A DNA stretch of 62,126 nt, taken from NCBI GenBank assembly GCA_023212695.1, contig JALCCG010000118.1, positions 1-62,126 of the forward strand, in the 5' to 3' direction. Position numbers and translations under genes: made by a program. Source of the stretch: Sporisorium sorghi. Taxonomy: Eukaryota; Basidiomycota; Ustilaginomycetes; Ustilaginales; Ustilaginaceae. Below the pieces are notes generated by a model. The model had not been told where the DNA came from. It did not search any database and saw only the letters and a program-made list of their open reading frames with translations. Shown piece after piece: positions 42,660 through 53,296 of this stretch (position 1 is the stretch's first letter; each line of letters starts with the position of its first letter).

Positions 42660-45600
42660 ATGATGCCGTCGCAGGGCCATGCCCAACCGTACATTGACGT
42701 ACGCACCCTCCAGTCTCCCGTGCTCCGTCAAGTAGCGCTACCGTGTATGCAAGATACTCCGCCCTATACGCCCCGCTCAAAATCGCTCGACTTGCTCCGT
42801 TCCGATGCGGCGACACCCGTCAATGCACGCAACTCGCTCGACACCCTCTCCACCCTCAAAGGGCATCGGATCTCGAGTCCCATCTTCCTCAACAGCAGCA
42901 TCGGCGTCAAGCCCCTCCCTCAAGAACCTCGCCACCTTGACAGCCCAACAATCCATGAAGCGGAGCACGAGCAAGAAGATGTCGACTCGTTCGCATCCCG
43001 CCCTGCTGCAGATCAGGGCCACAAAGCTGCTGACAGTGCCAAAGTGAGAGCGTCGACCATGCCGCGCCACATGATGGGAGCAAGGACGGTGGACAACGCT
43101 CTGCAGCCCAAGACGCCCAGCCGTCGTCAGATGTCGTCGTCGGACAACCTGCTCAAGAGCAAGTTCAGCATGTCGCCCGTCCAGCCGTCGAAGCGGTCCA
43201 AAGCTCGAAACTCGGAAGATCGCATCTATGCCACCGTCGCTACCCAACGGTTGCCCGAAGGCGTAATGAACCAGGACAATGCCCGTTCGGCGTTGGGCAA
43301 CTGGTCCCACTCCCTAGGCATGGCGGCTAGGAAGCTGCAGAAGAGCGCTCTGCCCAGAAAGGCGTCCGACGAAAGCTACCAAGCAACGCTAGAAGTGCAT
43401 CGAGAGATCAACGAGACGCCCGCCGTCACTCCAGAAAAAGCCAAGAGCTCGTTGAGGAGCGCGACGAGCCTCGCTTCCATTCGAAGGTTCATCACGCCGT
43501 CGAGGCGAACGAGGAAGGTGTCGAGTACGCGTGGCCTTGCAGCGTCTCGACGCGCCATGCTGACGGTGGACGATGTCGTCGTCGAGCGTTTCGCTGCTTC
43601 GTCGTCCAAAGGCAGCGACGAAGGTGGTGGCTGGATCGATGCCGACGGACGTGCTAGTCGCGACGGTCTCTCGCGTACCCACTGCGAGGCCGTGGAACTG
43701 GCCGAGGCTTCCGTCTGCAACGCTTACCTCGTTGTACCACATCCCGCAACTGCCCGCTCCTCGAGAAAGGGTAAGAAGCAGGCAGAGCGTGACAGTGTTG
43801 CTCTCCGCCGTCGGGCTCCACTCTCGCCCGACTTCTACGAGCCTCCTGCGCAGCAGCGGCTGCCGGAGCAAGAGATCTCCGAAGCCCTCGAGAAAGGTCT
43901 GGAACATCAACAGCGTTCTTCAACCCCCATGCCACCTATCAAAGCCGACTCTGTCCCGCAAGCAGAGCCGGCGGTTGAGGTGGTTGGCGCAGAGGACATC
44001 AAAGCGGCCGCCGCGCCTGGTCCTGGCCCTTCGAAGCTCAAGACACTGCAATTGCTCGCCAGACGGCCCTTCAACGCGTTCGGCAAAAAGATGCGAGAGA
44101 TGGAAAAGTCGTGGTGGCCATCTCGCGGTTCGCAGGACCTCGCGCGTAGATCAGAAGCTGTCCCCGAACCTGACCACACCAACTGCGAAGTGCAGACGCA
44201 GCCGGTAAGACGCAGTGAGGACCTGCTCTCCCGCGCCTCTCCGCGCTTATGCGACTCGATGACGATGGCGCAGAAAAGCCGCAGCGTCGAGCTGGACCGC
44301 ATCCAGCTGCCGTCCAAAGTGGTACCGCTGCGATCTTCCGCGGGTGTTGGCTACAAGCGACGACCGACGATCCCGGACGCGTTCGCGAAGCCTCCTCCCC
44401 ATCCGCCTCCTCCGACGAAAGAGCTTCCTCTTCGTCCAGACGCTCAACAGGGCTCAGTGAAACAGCCACCAGGTGTTCAGACGCCGCGTATCTCGGATCA
44501 GAGACATCCTTGGATGAAGCAGCTGCAGCTTCCCGCCGCGTCCCGACCTACTGCACTTGGCACAGCCGTTGCGGCAGATCCCGGAGCTAGGCAGATCTGG
44601 CCAAAGATGGACGTGGAAGAAGTCGTGGCTCAGCAGCGCAACATCATCATCCCCTCCGTGTCGTTGACGGCTGCGAGCGTCGCCTTGAGTCAGCACGTTG
44701 TTCCGACCAGGCAGTCGCCTCGTCGTCCACCCGCGTCGCTGCTCGGTCAGTCGCTCCCTATCCCGCCTCGCAGCGGTCGCAGTCGAGCCAGCACGATCAG
44801 CTCGCAAAGCTCGACTACCTCGTCACCCTCCGGAAAAGTGATTGTCTCCCGCCGATCATACGGCCAGCGCCTGCGCTCGCCGAGCACGACGAGGGAGGAT
44901 ACGGGCAGCATCCGGTCGGTGGGCACCTCGATTCTGTTCACCGAATCGCCCCCGGGCTCGCCGGGGATGCGCAAGCTCATGGCGCCGTACTACGTCACGC
45001 GGTCGCCCAGTTCGGTGCGGGTGCGGAGTCCGCCCACGACGGTGCTTCTGCCAAAATATTCGCCTCGCCGAGCGGGGAAGGCGGGCACGCTGCGCAGGAT
45101 GCCCTCTGCTGCGTTTACGGATGACGACTCGGATATGGGCGAGGAGCAGGAGTGGATGGACGAGGGACCCGACAGCGCTTCGACTGGGATGTACGAGGGA
45201 AGTGGATATCGAGCTCGACTCGAAGATGGATACCCAGCCATCCGACCTGGATTCCTCGAGATGAGCGAGGCGACACAGACGCTCTCGAACCTCGTCAAGA
45301 CGTTCTCTGGCTCTTCAGGGTCTCTCAGCCTGCACTCGTCACCCTACAAGCAGAAGACCGACACGCCAGACCGACACGTCACGGGCACCCCACGCGGGCT
45401 GTACGGCATCATGGAAGCCGACGAGCAGAGCTTCGCGCGACCTTCCCCGCCACACCAGCACCAACATCATCTCACCTCTCCCGCACGCCAACGCCTGATC
45501 AGCATCGCGAGCCTGGTATCCACCGAGGCCAACTCGAGCTTCGAAGACTCCGAGGAGCTGCAGCGCTTGCTCGATAGCATCATGGCCGCGGACCTTGGAG

Positions 45601-46106
45601 GCGGGGGAGGCAGCTACGATACGTCGGGCTCGAGGGATATGGCGCTGCTGTCGCCGTTTGGATCGCCTGTGGAGTACAAGGATTCGAGGACGGGGGACAA
45701 GCGCGCGTCGGCGGAGGTGAGGAAGGAGAAGGAGGATACGCCGAAGCGGGGAGCGGGAGATCTGCCGCCGCCGCCGAAGTTTCTGTTGAATGATCGGCCG
45801 ATCTCGCCGCCGGACTCGAGCTGGATGAGCGATCATACGCATGGTGGTTGTGTGTCGGTTGCGGGCGAGGAGGGGGATGTAGAAGGTGGGAGAAGTGCGT
45901 ATGGTCTTGCGGAGGCGAACTCGTCGGCGTTGAGGGAGAGCATCCTCTCGCCAGCACCTGCGGCGGTACAGCAAGCTGCAGCGACTCAAGCAGCGTTTCG
46001 CATGGGTGCAAAGGGCTGGCCAAAACCGCCGCCGACGGCGACGCACGACGACTCGGGCTACGCTTCGTTCTCAATTCTCGAGAGTTACGGCGTGCCGCAA
46101 TCTTAG
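42660..46106 (+). CDS. Orphan, Ser/Pro-rich disordered protein
   Basis: A 1148-residue single-exon ORF starting MMPSQGHAQPYIDVRTL. The composition is strongly disordered and basic, with many SP/TP sites (TPPYTPRSKSLDLLRS, SPPGSPGMRKLM, SPRRAGK), suggesting regulation by proline-directed kinases. A Pro-rich KPPPHPPPPTKELPLRP-like stretch could bind SH3 domains. One acidic patch (FTDDDSDMGEEQEWMDEG) and a SEATQTLSNLVKTFSG helix lie in the C-terminal third, followed by an LISIASLVSTEANSSF/SEELQRLLDSIM helix. I do not recognise the family. The layout (basic disordered scaffold, late short helices) resembles cell-polarity or septation adaptors, but that is only a guess. ORF size and codon use support it as real. 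Confidence 0.75.
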   Translation: MMPSQGHAQPYIDVRTLQSPVLRQVALPCMQDTPPYTPRSKSLDLLRSDAATPVNARNSLDTLSTLKGHRISSPIFLNSSIGVKPLPQEPRHLDSPTIHEAEHEQEDVDSFASRPAADQGHKAADSAKVRASTMPRHMMGARTVDNALQPKTPSRRQMSSSDNLLKSKFSMSPVQPSKRSKARNSEDRIYATVATQRLPEGVMNQDNARSALGNWSHSLGMAARKLQKSALPRKASDESYQATLEVHREINETPAVTPEKAKSSLRSATSLASIRRFITPSRRTRKVSSTRGLAASRRAMLTVDDVVVERFAASSSKGSDEGGGWIDADGRASRDGLSRTHCEAVELAEASVCNAYLVVPHPATARSSRKGKKQAERDSVALRRRAPLSPDFYEPPAQQRLPEQEISEALEKGLEHQQRSSTPMPPIKADSVPQAEPAVEVVGAEDIKAAAAPGPGPSKLKTLQLLARRPFNAFGKKMREMEKSWWPSRGSQDLARRSEAVPEPDHTNCEVQTQPVRRSEDLLSRASPRLCDSMTMAQKSRSVELDRIQLPSKVVPLRSSAGVGYKRRPTIPDAFAKPPPHPPPPTKELPLRPDAQQGSVKQPPGVQTPRISDQRHPWMKQLQLPAASRPTALGTAVAADPGARQIWPKMDVEEVVAQQRNIIIPSVSLTAASVALSQHVVPTRQSPRRPPASLLGQSLPIPPRSGRSRASTISSQSSTTSSPSGKVIVSRRSYGQRLRSPSTTREDTGSIRSVGTSILFTESPPGSPGMRKLMAPYYVTRSPSSVRVRSPPTTVLLPKYSPRRAGKAGTLRRMPSAAFTDDDSDMGEEQEWMDEGPDSASTGMYEGSGYRARLEDGYPAIRPGFLEMSEATQTLSNLVKTFSGSSGSLSLHSSPYKQKTDTPDRHVTGTPRGLYGIMEADEQSFARPSPPHQHQHHLTSPARQRLISIASLVSTEANSSFEDSEELQRLLDSIMAADLGGGGGSYDTSGSRDMALLSPFGSPVEYKDSRTGDKRASAEVRKEKEDTPKRGAGDLPPPPKFLLNDRPISPPDSSWMSDHTHGGCVSVAGEEGDVEGGRSAYGLAEANSSALRESILSPAPAAVQQAAATQAAFRMGAKGWPKPPPTATHDDSGYASFSILESYGVPQS

Positions 46107-46554
46107 GTCGCAGGCACGCTGTGTTGAAATGGGTTTCTAATTTATGATGATGGCGTTCCACTGCTCCCTATACACTGTTAGTCGCTTGAAGATTTCATTG
46201 TGTGAAGGAAGATTCGAGTGTTTTTTGAGTGACGTGTGTGAGGCGGAGGACAGGCTGTTCCTATGTGCGAGCATGGATGGATACGAATTGAGCGCGTACA
46301 AGGAAGTGACTCTTCGGCGATGAGAAGCTGTCCTCGTGCTTGTTTAGTCAACGAAGCTCGATCGACTCAGCTCAGGTGAATGGTGAGCGTAGCGTCGCAC
46401 GTCGTACTAGTGGACAGGAACATGGCAGCAGAGACTGAGATTGTCCAGAATCTTGTCCTGCCTACCTCAACCTCGTCGTCATGGTCGTCGTCATAGTCGG
46501 CGCGCCAAGACCATCACGAGGTCTGGCCGAGGCTTCAGACCGAGATGGCATCAT

Positions 46555-46695
46555 GGATGAAGTCTCTTGCCCAAGACCAAAGCTTTCGTTTCTCCACCGC
46601 GCTGACAAGTTGTGCTCATCAGCTGATAAGTCACCCGGTAATCCCTGTTCCTGTGGAAGCAACGCTGAACTGCACAAAGACGTTCCAGAAGGCGA
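46555..46695 (-). repeat. Inverted diverged repeat, copy A
   Basis: The reverse complement of this segment aligns to 47211-47335. Shared blocks include CTTCTGGAACG-CTTTGTGCAG, CGGGTGACTT and GGGCAAGA, ending near ATGATG. Both copies read SGTxLC...LL...GDLxAD in one frame. Too diverged for a recent transposon; origin unknown. Confidence 0.6.
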
Positions 46696-47210
46696 GGAAC
46701 TAGATCTGCCCCCCGTTCCTTTCTGGTGAGTACAACTACGATGTCTAGGTGTGATCGAGCGGACCTTGAGTCTCTCGCCGGGTGAGGCATGAAGATAGCT
46801 TCGAGGTGCGGAGGTCGTTCGATTGTCGGGTCGGAGTCGAGCTTGTGCGACGAAGTGACTGCGACGCCCAGCTGTCCTCCAATGACCGAGCTGACCAGCC
46901 TCCTCTTTGATGGTGTGCATGTGACTAGTGGCTGTGAGAACACGTGTCTTGGTGGCGAGCAAAGTACCGTCAGAGCGTTCGCAAGCTGTGAGCCGCCGAC
47001 ACGTGATGCTTCCTTTGTCTCTCTCTCGGTGACATCTGGACGATGTCACCATTGCCCATCGACCTGCCTTTGGGCGCCCTAGCTCACCTCGTCTCTTGGT
47101 GCACAGATCGACGCAGGCCCGTGGCGGGTGACGGACCGCAAGTCCTCACTGGCAATCAACGTGACCTCTGTCCCACGTCGGGGGCTTGGCCGATCAGGAA
47201 TGTCGCCTGT

Positions 47211-47335
47211 TCGTCTTCTGGAACGCCTTTGTGCAGGCTGGGTCTCCTTTCGCTGGCACGGAGATCATCGGGTGACTTGTTGGCTGATGCCATCGCTTTT
47301 GAGCTCAGGGGCAAGACGCTCAGAACAATGATGTA
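47211..47335 (+). repeat. Inverted diverged repeat, copy B
   Basis: Plus-sense partner of 46555-46695, about 515 nt away in the opposite orientation. The shared coding-like motif (SSSGTPLCRLGLLSL / GDLLAD) suggests both derive from a once-coding sequence. Confidence 0.6.
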
Positions 47336-47346
47336 GGCGTAAGTTA

Positions 47347-48340
47347 GACAAGCGAGAGCAAGACTTCATGGCTCATCCGCAGCCAACCGTCGATCACGAT
47401 CCAATGCTCGTCGATCTGGAGAGGCAACTTTGTAAAATCACCACTCTTTCGTGCACTTGACTCGATCTGATTGACACTTTCGCGTTCTTCGAGATTTCGA
47501 CAAAGATTTTTCCTTGTTTTCACGGCCTTTTGGCGGAGTTGCAAACATTGATGAAAGAAAAAATCTCGGCAAATCACTCACTTCGACACGATTTGGGGTT
47601 CTTAGCAGCTTGAGCGCTTTGTCTTCGTCCATTTGTGAGCCTTAAAGCAGCAGAATGGTGTAAGTCCCGGGATTGTGAATGTGTGGAACGCGAGGCGACT
47701 CGTTCTTGAATGATTTCGTTGACGGATCTGTACCAGAAATCCATTTGTTTAGCAGCAGACTGCGATGATTCTTTGATGGGCCTAATCAGCAAATAATCAG
47801 TCTTCTGGAACGGCGAAGAAAGACTCATTCATCAAAAGTGCACGAAGAAATATAAAGTTACTAAGAAATTATGGTCACAAAAATCATTTTTTGTCACTTT
47901 TCGCGTAACCTCTCGCTTTGTCCTTCAAAAAGGATCGCACGAAGTCATTTTCGAGGCTAAACCAGTGTGATTGACAATTTGTAACTTGTGCGCTTTTAAT
48001 GGATTCATCGTTGGGCTCAGAGCTTCGTGACTGTCGCTCTCTGTTCTCGAAGGTGAAATTTCGAGGATAGAAATGCCATGATTGCTGCTGATAGTTATGT
48101 GCCAATTTGCCTTTTTCGGTGTCGGAGATTGCCTTCCTTTCAGTTCTGATTTGCGATTGATTCCGATGTGATTCGAAACAATGTTGTGAAAATGATGTTT
48201 GTATCACTTTGACTGGCACTCACCGCTGTCAGATGGTCATTTTGAGGCCATCCAGGCCCTAAGCCGACGAAAAGTTGTTTACAGATTCGCGATTGCGTTT
48301 CGCCCTGTCGACACGCCTGATTCCACTTTCCACCCGTCAC
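47347..48340 (-). pseudogene. Possible cryptic intron-rich gene or gene relic
   Basis: On the minus strand a frame from an ATG at 48340 (MTGGKWNQACRQGETQ...KQLFVGLGPGWPQNDHLTA) runs into a perfect GTGAGT donor at about 48224. Further protein-like blocks follow: a 111-residue frame (48219-47884), MDFWYRSVNEIIQERVASRS (in 47828-47574), and MDEDKALKLLRTPNRVE ending at a second GTGAGT (about 47581). Last is LEERESVNQIESSARKSGDFT...IDGWLRMSHEVLLSLV, which stops near 47347. I could not close one reading frame across all of them. It is head-to-head with the JmjC gene (99 nt). It may be a real multi-exon gene or a decayed one; no family recognised. Confidence 0.3.
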
Positions 48341-48439
48341 TGTTGCAGCGGGTCACGTGTGAGAGTCGCGGGTTCCTCACGTTACTTGTCACCACCCTTG
48401 CTGTGCTCACACCATCTCAGCCCTCCCCGCGAGGCGGCC

Positions 48440-49276
48440 ATGCCCGTCAGACGATTAGCATCGCTGCTCAGTGGACTCTCTGTACCTCGATTCGTAAGCG
48501 GCTTCCAGCTGCCTGGACGACCAGGTCACTTCCAATGTCTCCTCACATCCAAACCATCGGCGGACAAGGTCGTGTGGCCAGCCTTGACGGCATGGTCTTC
48601 TGTCGGCGCTGATGGTCAAGAGACGCTCGAAGGGCTCAGACGGCCGGAGACAGCCGACCTGATCGTGCCGGTCGAGATCTCGCAGCAGAACGTGGGCTAC
48701 AATGCAGGTGGCAGCAAGTGGGATCGCATCGAGATGCCGTTTCCCCTCTTCCTCGATGCCTTCATCCAACGCAAGATACCCTGGTCGAGCGGAGGCGAGG
48801 AGCAGCCGGTGGGCTACCTGGCACAGTTTGATCTGCTAGCCAAAGCTCCCGGTCTAGCTGACGAGGCTCCCGGACTTCCGCACACACGAGCAGGACCCAA
48901 AGGCGCACAAGAACAATGGCGCAGCAACGTCTGGATCGGACCGGCAGGCACCTATACCCCTCTACATCGCGATCCTTACGAGAACATGTTTGGCCAGGTG
49001 GTCGGTCGGAAGCGAGTCCACCTGTTTGCGCCGGATCTGGCGCCGTACCTCTACATCAACCAGAGCGGAGTGCAGCGAAACACGTCCGCTGTAGCTTCCG
49101 AGCAAGAGCTCCTGGCTCCATCTCAAGATCGCCCCCTGCTCTCCACCGCTCTTGCCTCCGAGAACGCCTTCGTTGCCGAGCTGGGTCCAGGCGATGTGCT
49201 GTACATCCCGCAGGGCTGGTACCATTGCGTACAGAGCTTGAGCACGAGCGCAAGCGTCAATTTTTGGTACCTGTGA
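48440..49276 (+). CDS. JmjC/cupin-8 domain Fe(II)/2-oxoglutarate oxygenase-like protein
   Basis: A 278-residue single-exon protein starting MPVRRLASLLSGL. The C-terminal half is a JmjC domain. GPAGTYTPLHRDPYENMF supplies the HxD iron ligands (His-Arg-Asp), KRVHLFAPDL follows, then GDVLYIPQGWYHCVQSL with the distal His, and SVNFWYL. The fold matches small JMJD5/JMJD7/TYW5-type hydroxylases, which modify proteins or tRNA rather than bearing chromatin-reader domains. No other domain is present. The N-terminal 20 residues are weakly amphipathic. Substrate unknown. Confidence 0.87.
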   Translation: MPVRRLASLLSGLSVPRFVSGFQLPGRPGHFQCLLTSKPSADKVVWPALTAWSSVGADGQETLEGLRRPETADLIVPVEISQQNVGYNAGGSKWDRIEMPFPLFLDAFIQRKIPWSSGGEEQPVGYLAQFDLLAKAPGLADEAPGLPHTRAGPKGAQEQWRSNVWIGPAGTYTPLHRDPYENMFGQVVGRKRVHLFAPDLAPYLYINQSGVQRNTSAVASEQELLAPSQDRPLLSTALASENAFVAELGPGDVLYIPQGWYHCVQSLSTSASVNFWYL

Positions 49277-49856
49277 AAGCGGGATGGCAGCTATTTGTCC
49301 ACAATCTTGAATGAAAAAGGCGCTGGTTGAATGTTCAATGTCGATTCACTGCGTGCATGATAGGTTGGCCCCATTTGGCAGCCCTTGAGACCGACAGAAT
49401 CCAGAGGGCCACACTGCTTCCCATGAAGAGGGCGACGTTGAACATGAAGTTGCTTGCTGCTTCCATTCATCGCATCAACAAAGTACCTTCTCACTGCGTT
49501 GGAGAGACTGAGAGCTTGGCGGAAGAGCTCCGTGCGCACGCAATGAAGAGGCGCCCGAAGGTGGGGTAAGCAACGGAAAAATGTGCATGGCCGAAATTGG
49601 CCGGTCCAAATGAAAGCACAGATGTCAACACGTCCCGAGGCGCGATACGGTAAAGCCATTCATGACACAAGGTGAAAGATCCCTAGTAATACAAAGCAAA
49701 GAAAGCAGAAGAGCGTGGGGTGACAGGAAGCCATTGATGGCGCTTGACCGTTTGGCGGTAAGGCCGCATCGTAGGTCTTCCCACGTGGTGAAACGACCAA
49801 GATTAATATGCAACACGATGGATCGGACGCGGAAGGGAAGATAGGAAGCCGGGGCT
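49277..49856. other. Convergent intergenic region
   Basis: 580 nt between the 3' ends of the JmjC gene and the permease gene. Only short motif-free frames. No gene seen. Confidence 0.5.
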
Positions 49857-51596
49857 TCACATCAACCAGTCCCAAATGCGTTGAAGAGTAGAACGGGTCT
49901 GCTGAGACTCCTTGATCTTCTCGGCCTCCTCGTTCTCGTCGATCTGCCTGCGACCAGTGTCAAAGTCCATCTGAGAGAGGCTGACGAATTTGGTCTTGTG
50001 GTAGAACTTCCACCCGAGCCACATGACGAGGAAAAGGGGAATGCAGATGTAGGTGGTGACGAAGCTGCTCGTGCTCCACTGGCCGTTGATGAAGACGGTG
50101 AAGCCGGCGAACAGAAGCACGAGGGAGAGGAAGAAGATACCAAAGTAGGTGAGGTATGGCTGGAAAGGAGCAGTGTACGGAAGGGTACTACGAGGGATCC
50201 CGTGGAACTTGAGACCATGGTAGAAGCGGGCGTAAGTCGAGAGGATAACGACCCAGGCGATGATGATCGAGATAGCTGATACGTCGTAGAGGTACTCGAA
50301 GGCCTGCTCTGCACCGCCTGCTCCACAGGACATGTAGGCGAGGGGAGCAAAGAGCGAGGTTACGACGAGAGACCAGACGGGAAGACCGTTTTTGGTGCAT
50401 TTGCGAAGGAACGCGGGCGCCTTGTGCTCGAGAGCAAGCGCGTAAATGGTCCTGGACGCTGCGTAGAGGTCACTGTTGGCCGCGGACCACGTTGTCACGA
50501 TCAACACGGCATTCACCAAGGAAGGTAGGACCTTGATGCCTGCGTTCGATACGGCCAGGACGAAGGGAGAGGCGCTAGCGTCGCTGCTACCGTTGAGCAG
50601 GCGTGGATCATTGTAAGGGACGACAAGGCCGACCATGAAGATACCCAAGACGTAAAAGAGCAGGATCCTCCAGAAGACGCGCTTGATAGCCTTGGGGACG
50701 TTCTTTCGAGGGTTCTCGGCCTCTCCTACCGCTACTCCAATGATCTCGGTTCCCGCAAAGCTAAATGCTGAGGCAACGAAGACGTTCCAGAAGGCAAGGA
50801 AGCGACCGAAAGCACCGCCGATTCCTCCAACGGGCTTGCCGGTAACGGGGTCGGGGCTCCAGAAGAGCTGCGCCATGGGGCCAGGGTCTTTCCAGTAGCG
50901 GAAACCGATACGATCGCCGCGAGGACCGCCGCCGAGGTCGATGACGAGCGAGACGATGATGAGGATGATGATGGCAAGGACCTTGATCAAGCAGAACCAG
51001 AATTCGGTCTCGCCGTAGTACTTGACGCCGAGAGCGTTGACGCCGATGACGAGAACGATGAGGATCGAAATCCAGACGGCAGGATTGATGGACTGGTTGG
51101 TGTCCCAGTACTGGATAAGGATGGCGGAGGCGGAGATTTCTGTTGGGATAGTAATGGCGTAGGAATACCAGTAGTTCCAACCAAGGGCAAAGCCGAGACT
51201 TGGGTCGAGGAAACGGGTGGCGTGGTGAGTGAAGCCTCCGGGAACGGCCAAGAGGGTGCTGACCTCGCCGAGAGCAATCATCATCGAGTAGACAACAATG
51301 CCCATGATCATGTAGGCAAGAAGGGTGCTAACGGGACCCGCGTCGGCGAGGGATCCACCGAGACCGACAAAGAGACCAGTACCGATCGTGCCGCCCAACG
51401 CAATCATCGAGAGATGCCTTTGTTTGAGGTTGCGCTGAACGGTGCCATCCGGAGAATCCTCGTCGAGGCCGAGGCGGCCGAGGGCTGCGGCATCTTCGTC
51501 GGAGTAGCCCTTCTCAGCGTTGTCGGTAGAAGGGATGGAGCTCTTCTCCAGGTCGGGAGAGGCGGCGCTGACGGCCTGTACATCCATAGAAGCCAT
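49857..51596 (-). CDS. Amino-acid permease (YAT family, APC superfamily)
   Basis: A 579-residue, twelve-span transporter from the ATG at 51596 (MASMDVQAVS); in-frame upstream codons read through promoter sequence. The first helix carries the family signature (QRHLSMIALGGTIGTGLFVG). Further YAT features are ALGEVSTLLAVPGGF, FALGWNYWYSYAITIPTEIS, FSFAGTEIIGVAVGEAENPRK and VTTWSAANSDLYAASRTIY. It imports amino acids by proton symport at the plasma membrane. Specificity cannot be read from the sequence. The acidic N-terminal tail has Lys residues suited to ubiquitin-dependent endocytosis. The C-terminus ends RSTLQRIWDWLM. Confidence 0.95.
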   Translation of the reverse strand: MASMDVQAVSAASPDLEKSSIPSTDNAEKGYSDEDAAALGRLGLDEDSPDGTVQRNLKQRHLSMIALGGTIGTGLFVGLGGSLADAGPVSTLLAYMIMGIVVYSMMIALGEVSTLLAVPGGFTHHATRFLDPSLGFALGWNYWYSYAITIPTEISASAILIQYWDTNQSINPAVWISILIVLVIGVNALGVKYYGETEFWFCLIKVLAIIILIIVSLVIDLGGGPRGDRIGFRYWKDPGPMAQLFWSPDPVTGKPVGGIGGAFGRFLAFWNVFVASAFSFAGTEIIGVAVGEAENPRKNVPKAIKRVFWRILLFYVLGIFMVGLVVPYNDPRLLNGSSDASASPFVLAVSNAGIKVLPSLVNAVLIVTTWSAANSDLYAASRTIYALALEHKAPAFLRKCTKNGLPVWSLVVTSLFAPLAYMSCGAGGAEQAFEYLYDVSAISIIIAWVVILSTYARFYHGLKFHGIPRSTLPYTAPFQPYLTYFGIFFLSLVLLFAGFTVFINGQWSTSSFVTTYICIPLFLVMWLGWKFYHKTKFVSLSQMDFDTGRRQIDENEEAEKIKESQQTRSTLQRIWDWLM

Positions 51597-53296
51597 CGTG
51601 TCGTACTGGCACCAGGCAGCGGCTTGGCTGGATGATTCAATGTAGGGAGAGCGAAGATGGATGCGGCGGGGAAGGAACGCTGGAAGTGACTGGCTGCTAT
51701 AAGTAAACGATTGGCTCACGGAGCAAGCTCGAGGGGACCAATCGTTGTTCCCGTTGCAATCGCTCGAGGTCAAAAAGTTTTGCGCAGGAGAGGAGCCGCA
51801 AATTTTGACAGCTCCTCTGAATTTTTCTTTCCGACGTGAAAAATCAAGCACAAAAGTGTCCAAGACCGCACTTGCGGCGGTATCTCCGAACGATCCCTCC
51901 ACCCTGCGATTCTCATCCTTCATCGTGTCTTGCACTCGCTCACACTCCAACCAGATGCAGTTCATGAGCTTGACAGCCCACACACAGAGTCAAAGACAAA
52001 TGATGAATGACAGGGGCATAGGGCAATAAAGGGCCGCACCGAGGGCGGAAAGGCGAAAGGGCGAAAGGGCAAAGCGCGGCGCATTGAGCACGGATCTTTG
52101 AGGATCAATTTCCCCTCTCTTGCCTCGATTCGGAAGCCCCGGCCGCGCCTGATTGTAGGCTCAAGCGACTCTTGATTAAGCTCACAAGGCTTTTGCAAAT
52201 AGCTGATGCAGGAGTCCCATTGGACTTTGATAAGGGAAAATGCAAGAGTGGGCTCGCCGACCGTCGAGTGGCGAGGATCGACCTCTTGATATCCCACGAG
52301 ATCACAGTGGGGCGTAGTCGGGCCGGGCCAGAATTTGTGTGGCGGCTGTGAACAGATCACACGACCGCATACAGTACGAGAGCAACAGCCGAGGTGATTG
52401 GATGCTCGCTTGCTTGGCTCGCTTGGCTCTGACTCGAGGCTTCGAATCAGCTTTCGAATCAACGAATCGAATTCGTTCGGTCGGCCCACGAGAGAAAAAG
52501 TTTTCGGATGCGTCCGATGGACTGCAACTCAGACTGAAATTAGGTTCTTTTTTTTTGCTCCACTTGGGAGAGGTGTGACTCTGACGAAGCGAGGCGCTGT
52601 GTTTCCATAGGAAAGGTCAAGTTTTGCCGCGGTCTAAGAATCAAATGAGCGGCTGTCCAAGATGGAAGGAAAATAAATAAATAAATAAATAAATAAATAA
52701 ATTGGTCCAGGAAGTTCACCGAAGCCCGTTCAGACCGACGACACGACCGAAGATCTTCGTCTAGAAAAAAAATTGTCCGATTGACCGACCAGCAACCTTG
52801 CTTCCCTCTTGTTGAGGCGTGACTCAAGTCGGCCCGTCTTCGAGTCTTCCAGTTGATCGACGTTCATTTGGCTTCAGTTTCGAATTCGTGTCTCCAAACG
52901 CACTTACATGCAGTTGAACCTCTACAGTATCCGCTGCCGTTTTTCTCCCCTCTTCAACCTCTCCGCAATGCAGGCGTCTCAGGAACAATCCAAGCCCGGC
53001 AGTCTCGGCAGGCCTTGCATGGTATTTGTGAGCATGACTGCAGAACACTAAAGGATAGGCAGAGTGCCAAGCTCAGCGGTTTGGCCGTGCTTTCTGCAAC
53101 AAAGGCACATCAAGCATTTTCTTGACCCTGGAAGATGTGTGATGATTACATAATCGCAAAAGCTCAGCTCCACTTCCTTTCGGACCCTGCATTGTGCATT
53201 TCCGCTCAACAAGGGCTTTCGTTCACGACCATCACTCCCCTTTGGTCTACACACGAAAAACAGCTGGCAACAGCCGGGCGCTATTGTCTTCCCGAT
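51597..53296. other. Large divergent intergenic region
   Basis: 1700 nt between the permease (minus) and the G-patch gene (plus). It contains a (TAAA)n microsatellite (52671-52702) and clustered TCGAATC elements (about 52440-52475). ORFs here, including a 175-residue minus-strand one (51962-52489), show no motifs. A long nitrogen-regulated permease promoter is plausible. Confidence 0.45.
52671..52702. repeat. (TAAA)n microsatellite
   Basis: About eight perfect TAAA units in the intergenic region upstream of the G-patch gene. Likely length-variable. Confidence 0.9.

Larger units (their letters stand above)
46107..48439. other. Accessory-looking region with inverted repeat and A+T-richer stretch
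   Basis: 2333 nt without a confident gene. It holds an inverted diverged repeat (46555-46695 minus-sense, 47211-47335 plus-sense) and a less GC-rich stretch (about 47340-48220). In that stretch several minus-strand ORFs look protein-like and end at GTGAGT donors. The composition differs visibly from the flanking genes. Confidence 0.5.

Noticed and set aside
51962..52489. 175-residue minus-strand ORF in the permease/G-patch spacer
   Set aside because: Unremarkable sequence with no recognisable domain or conserved-looking block.
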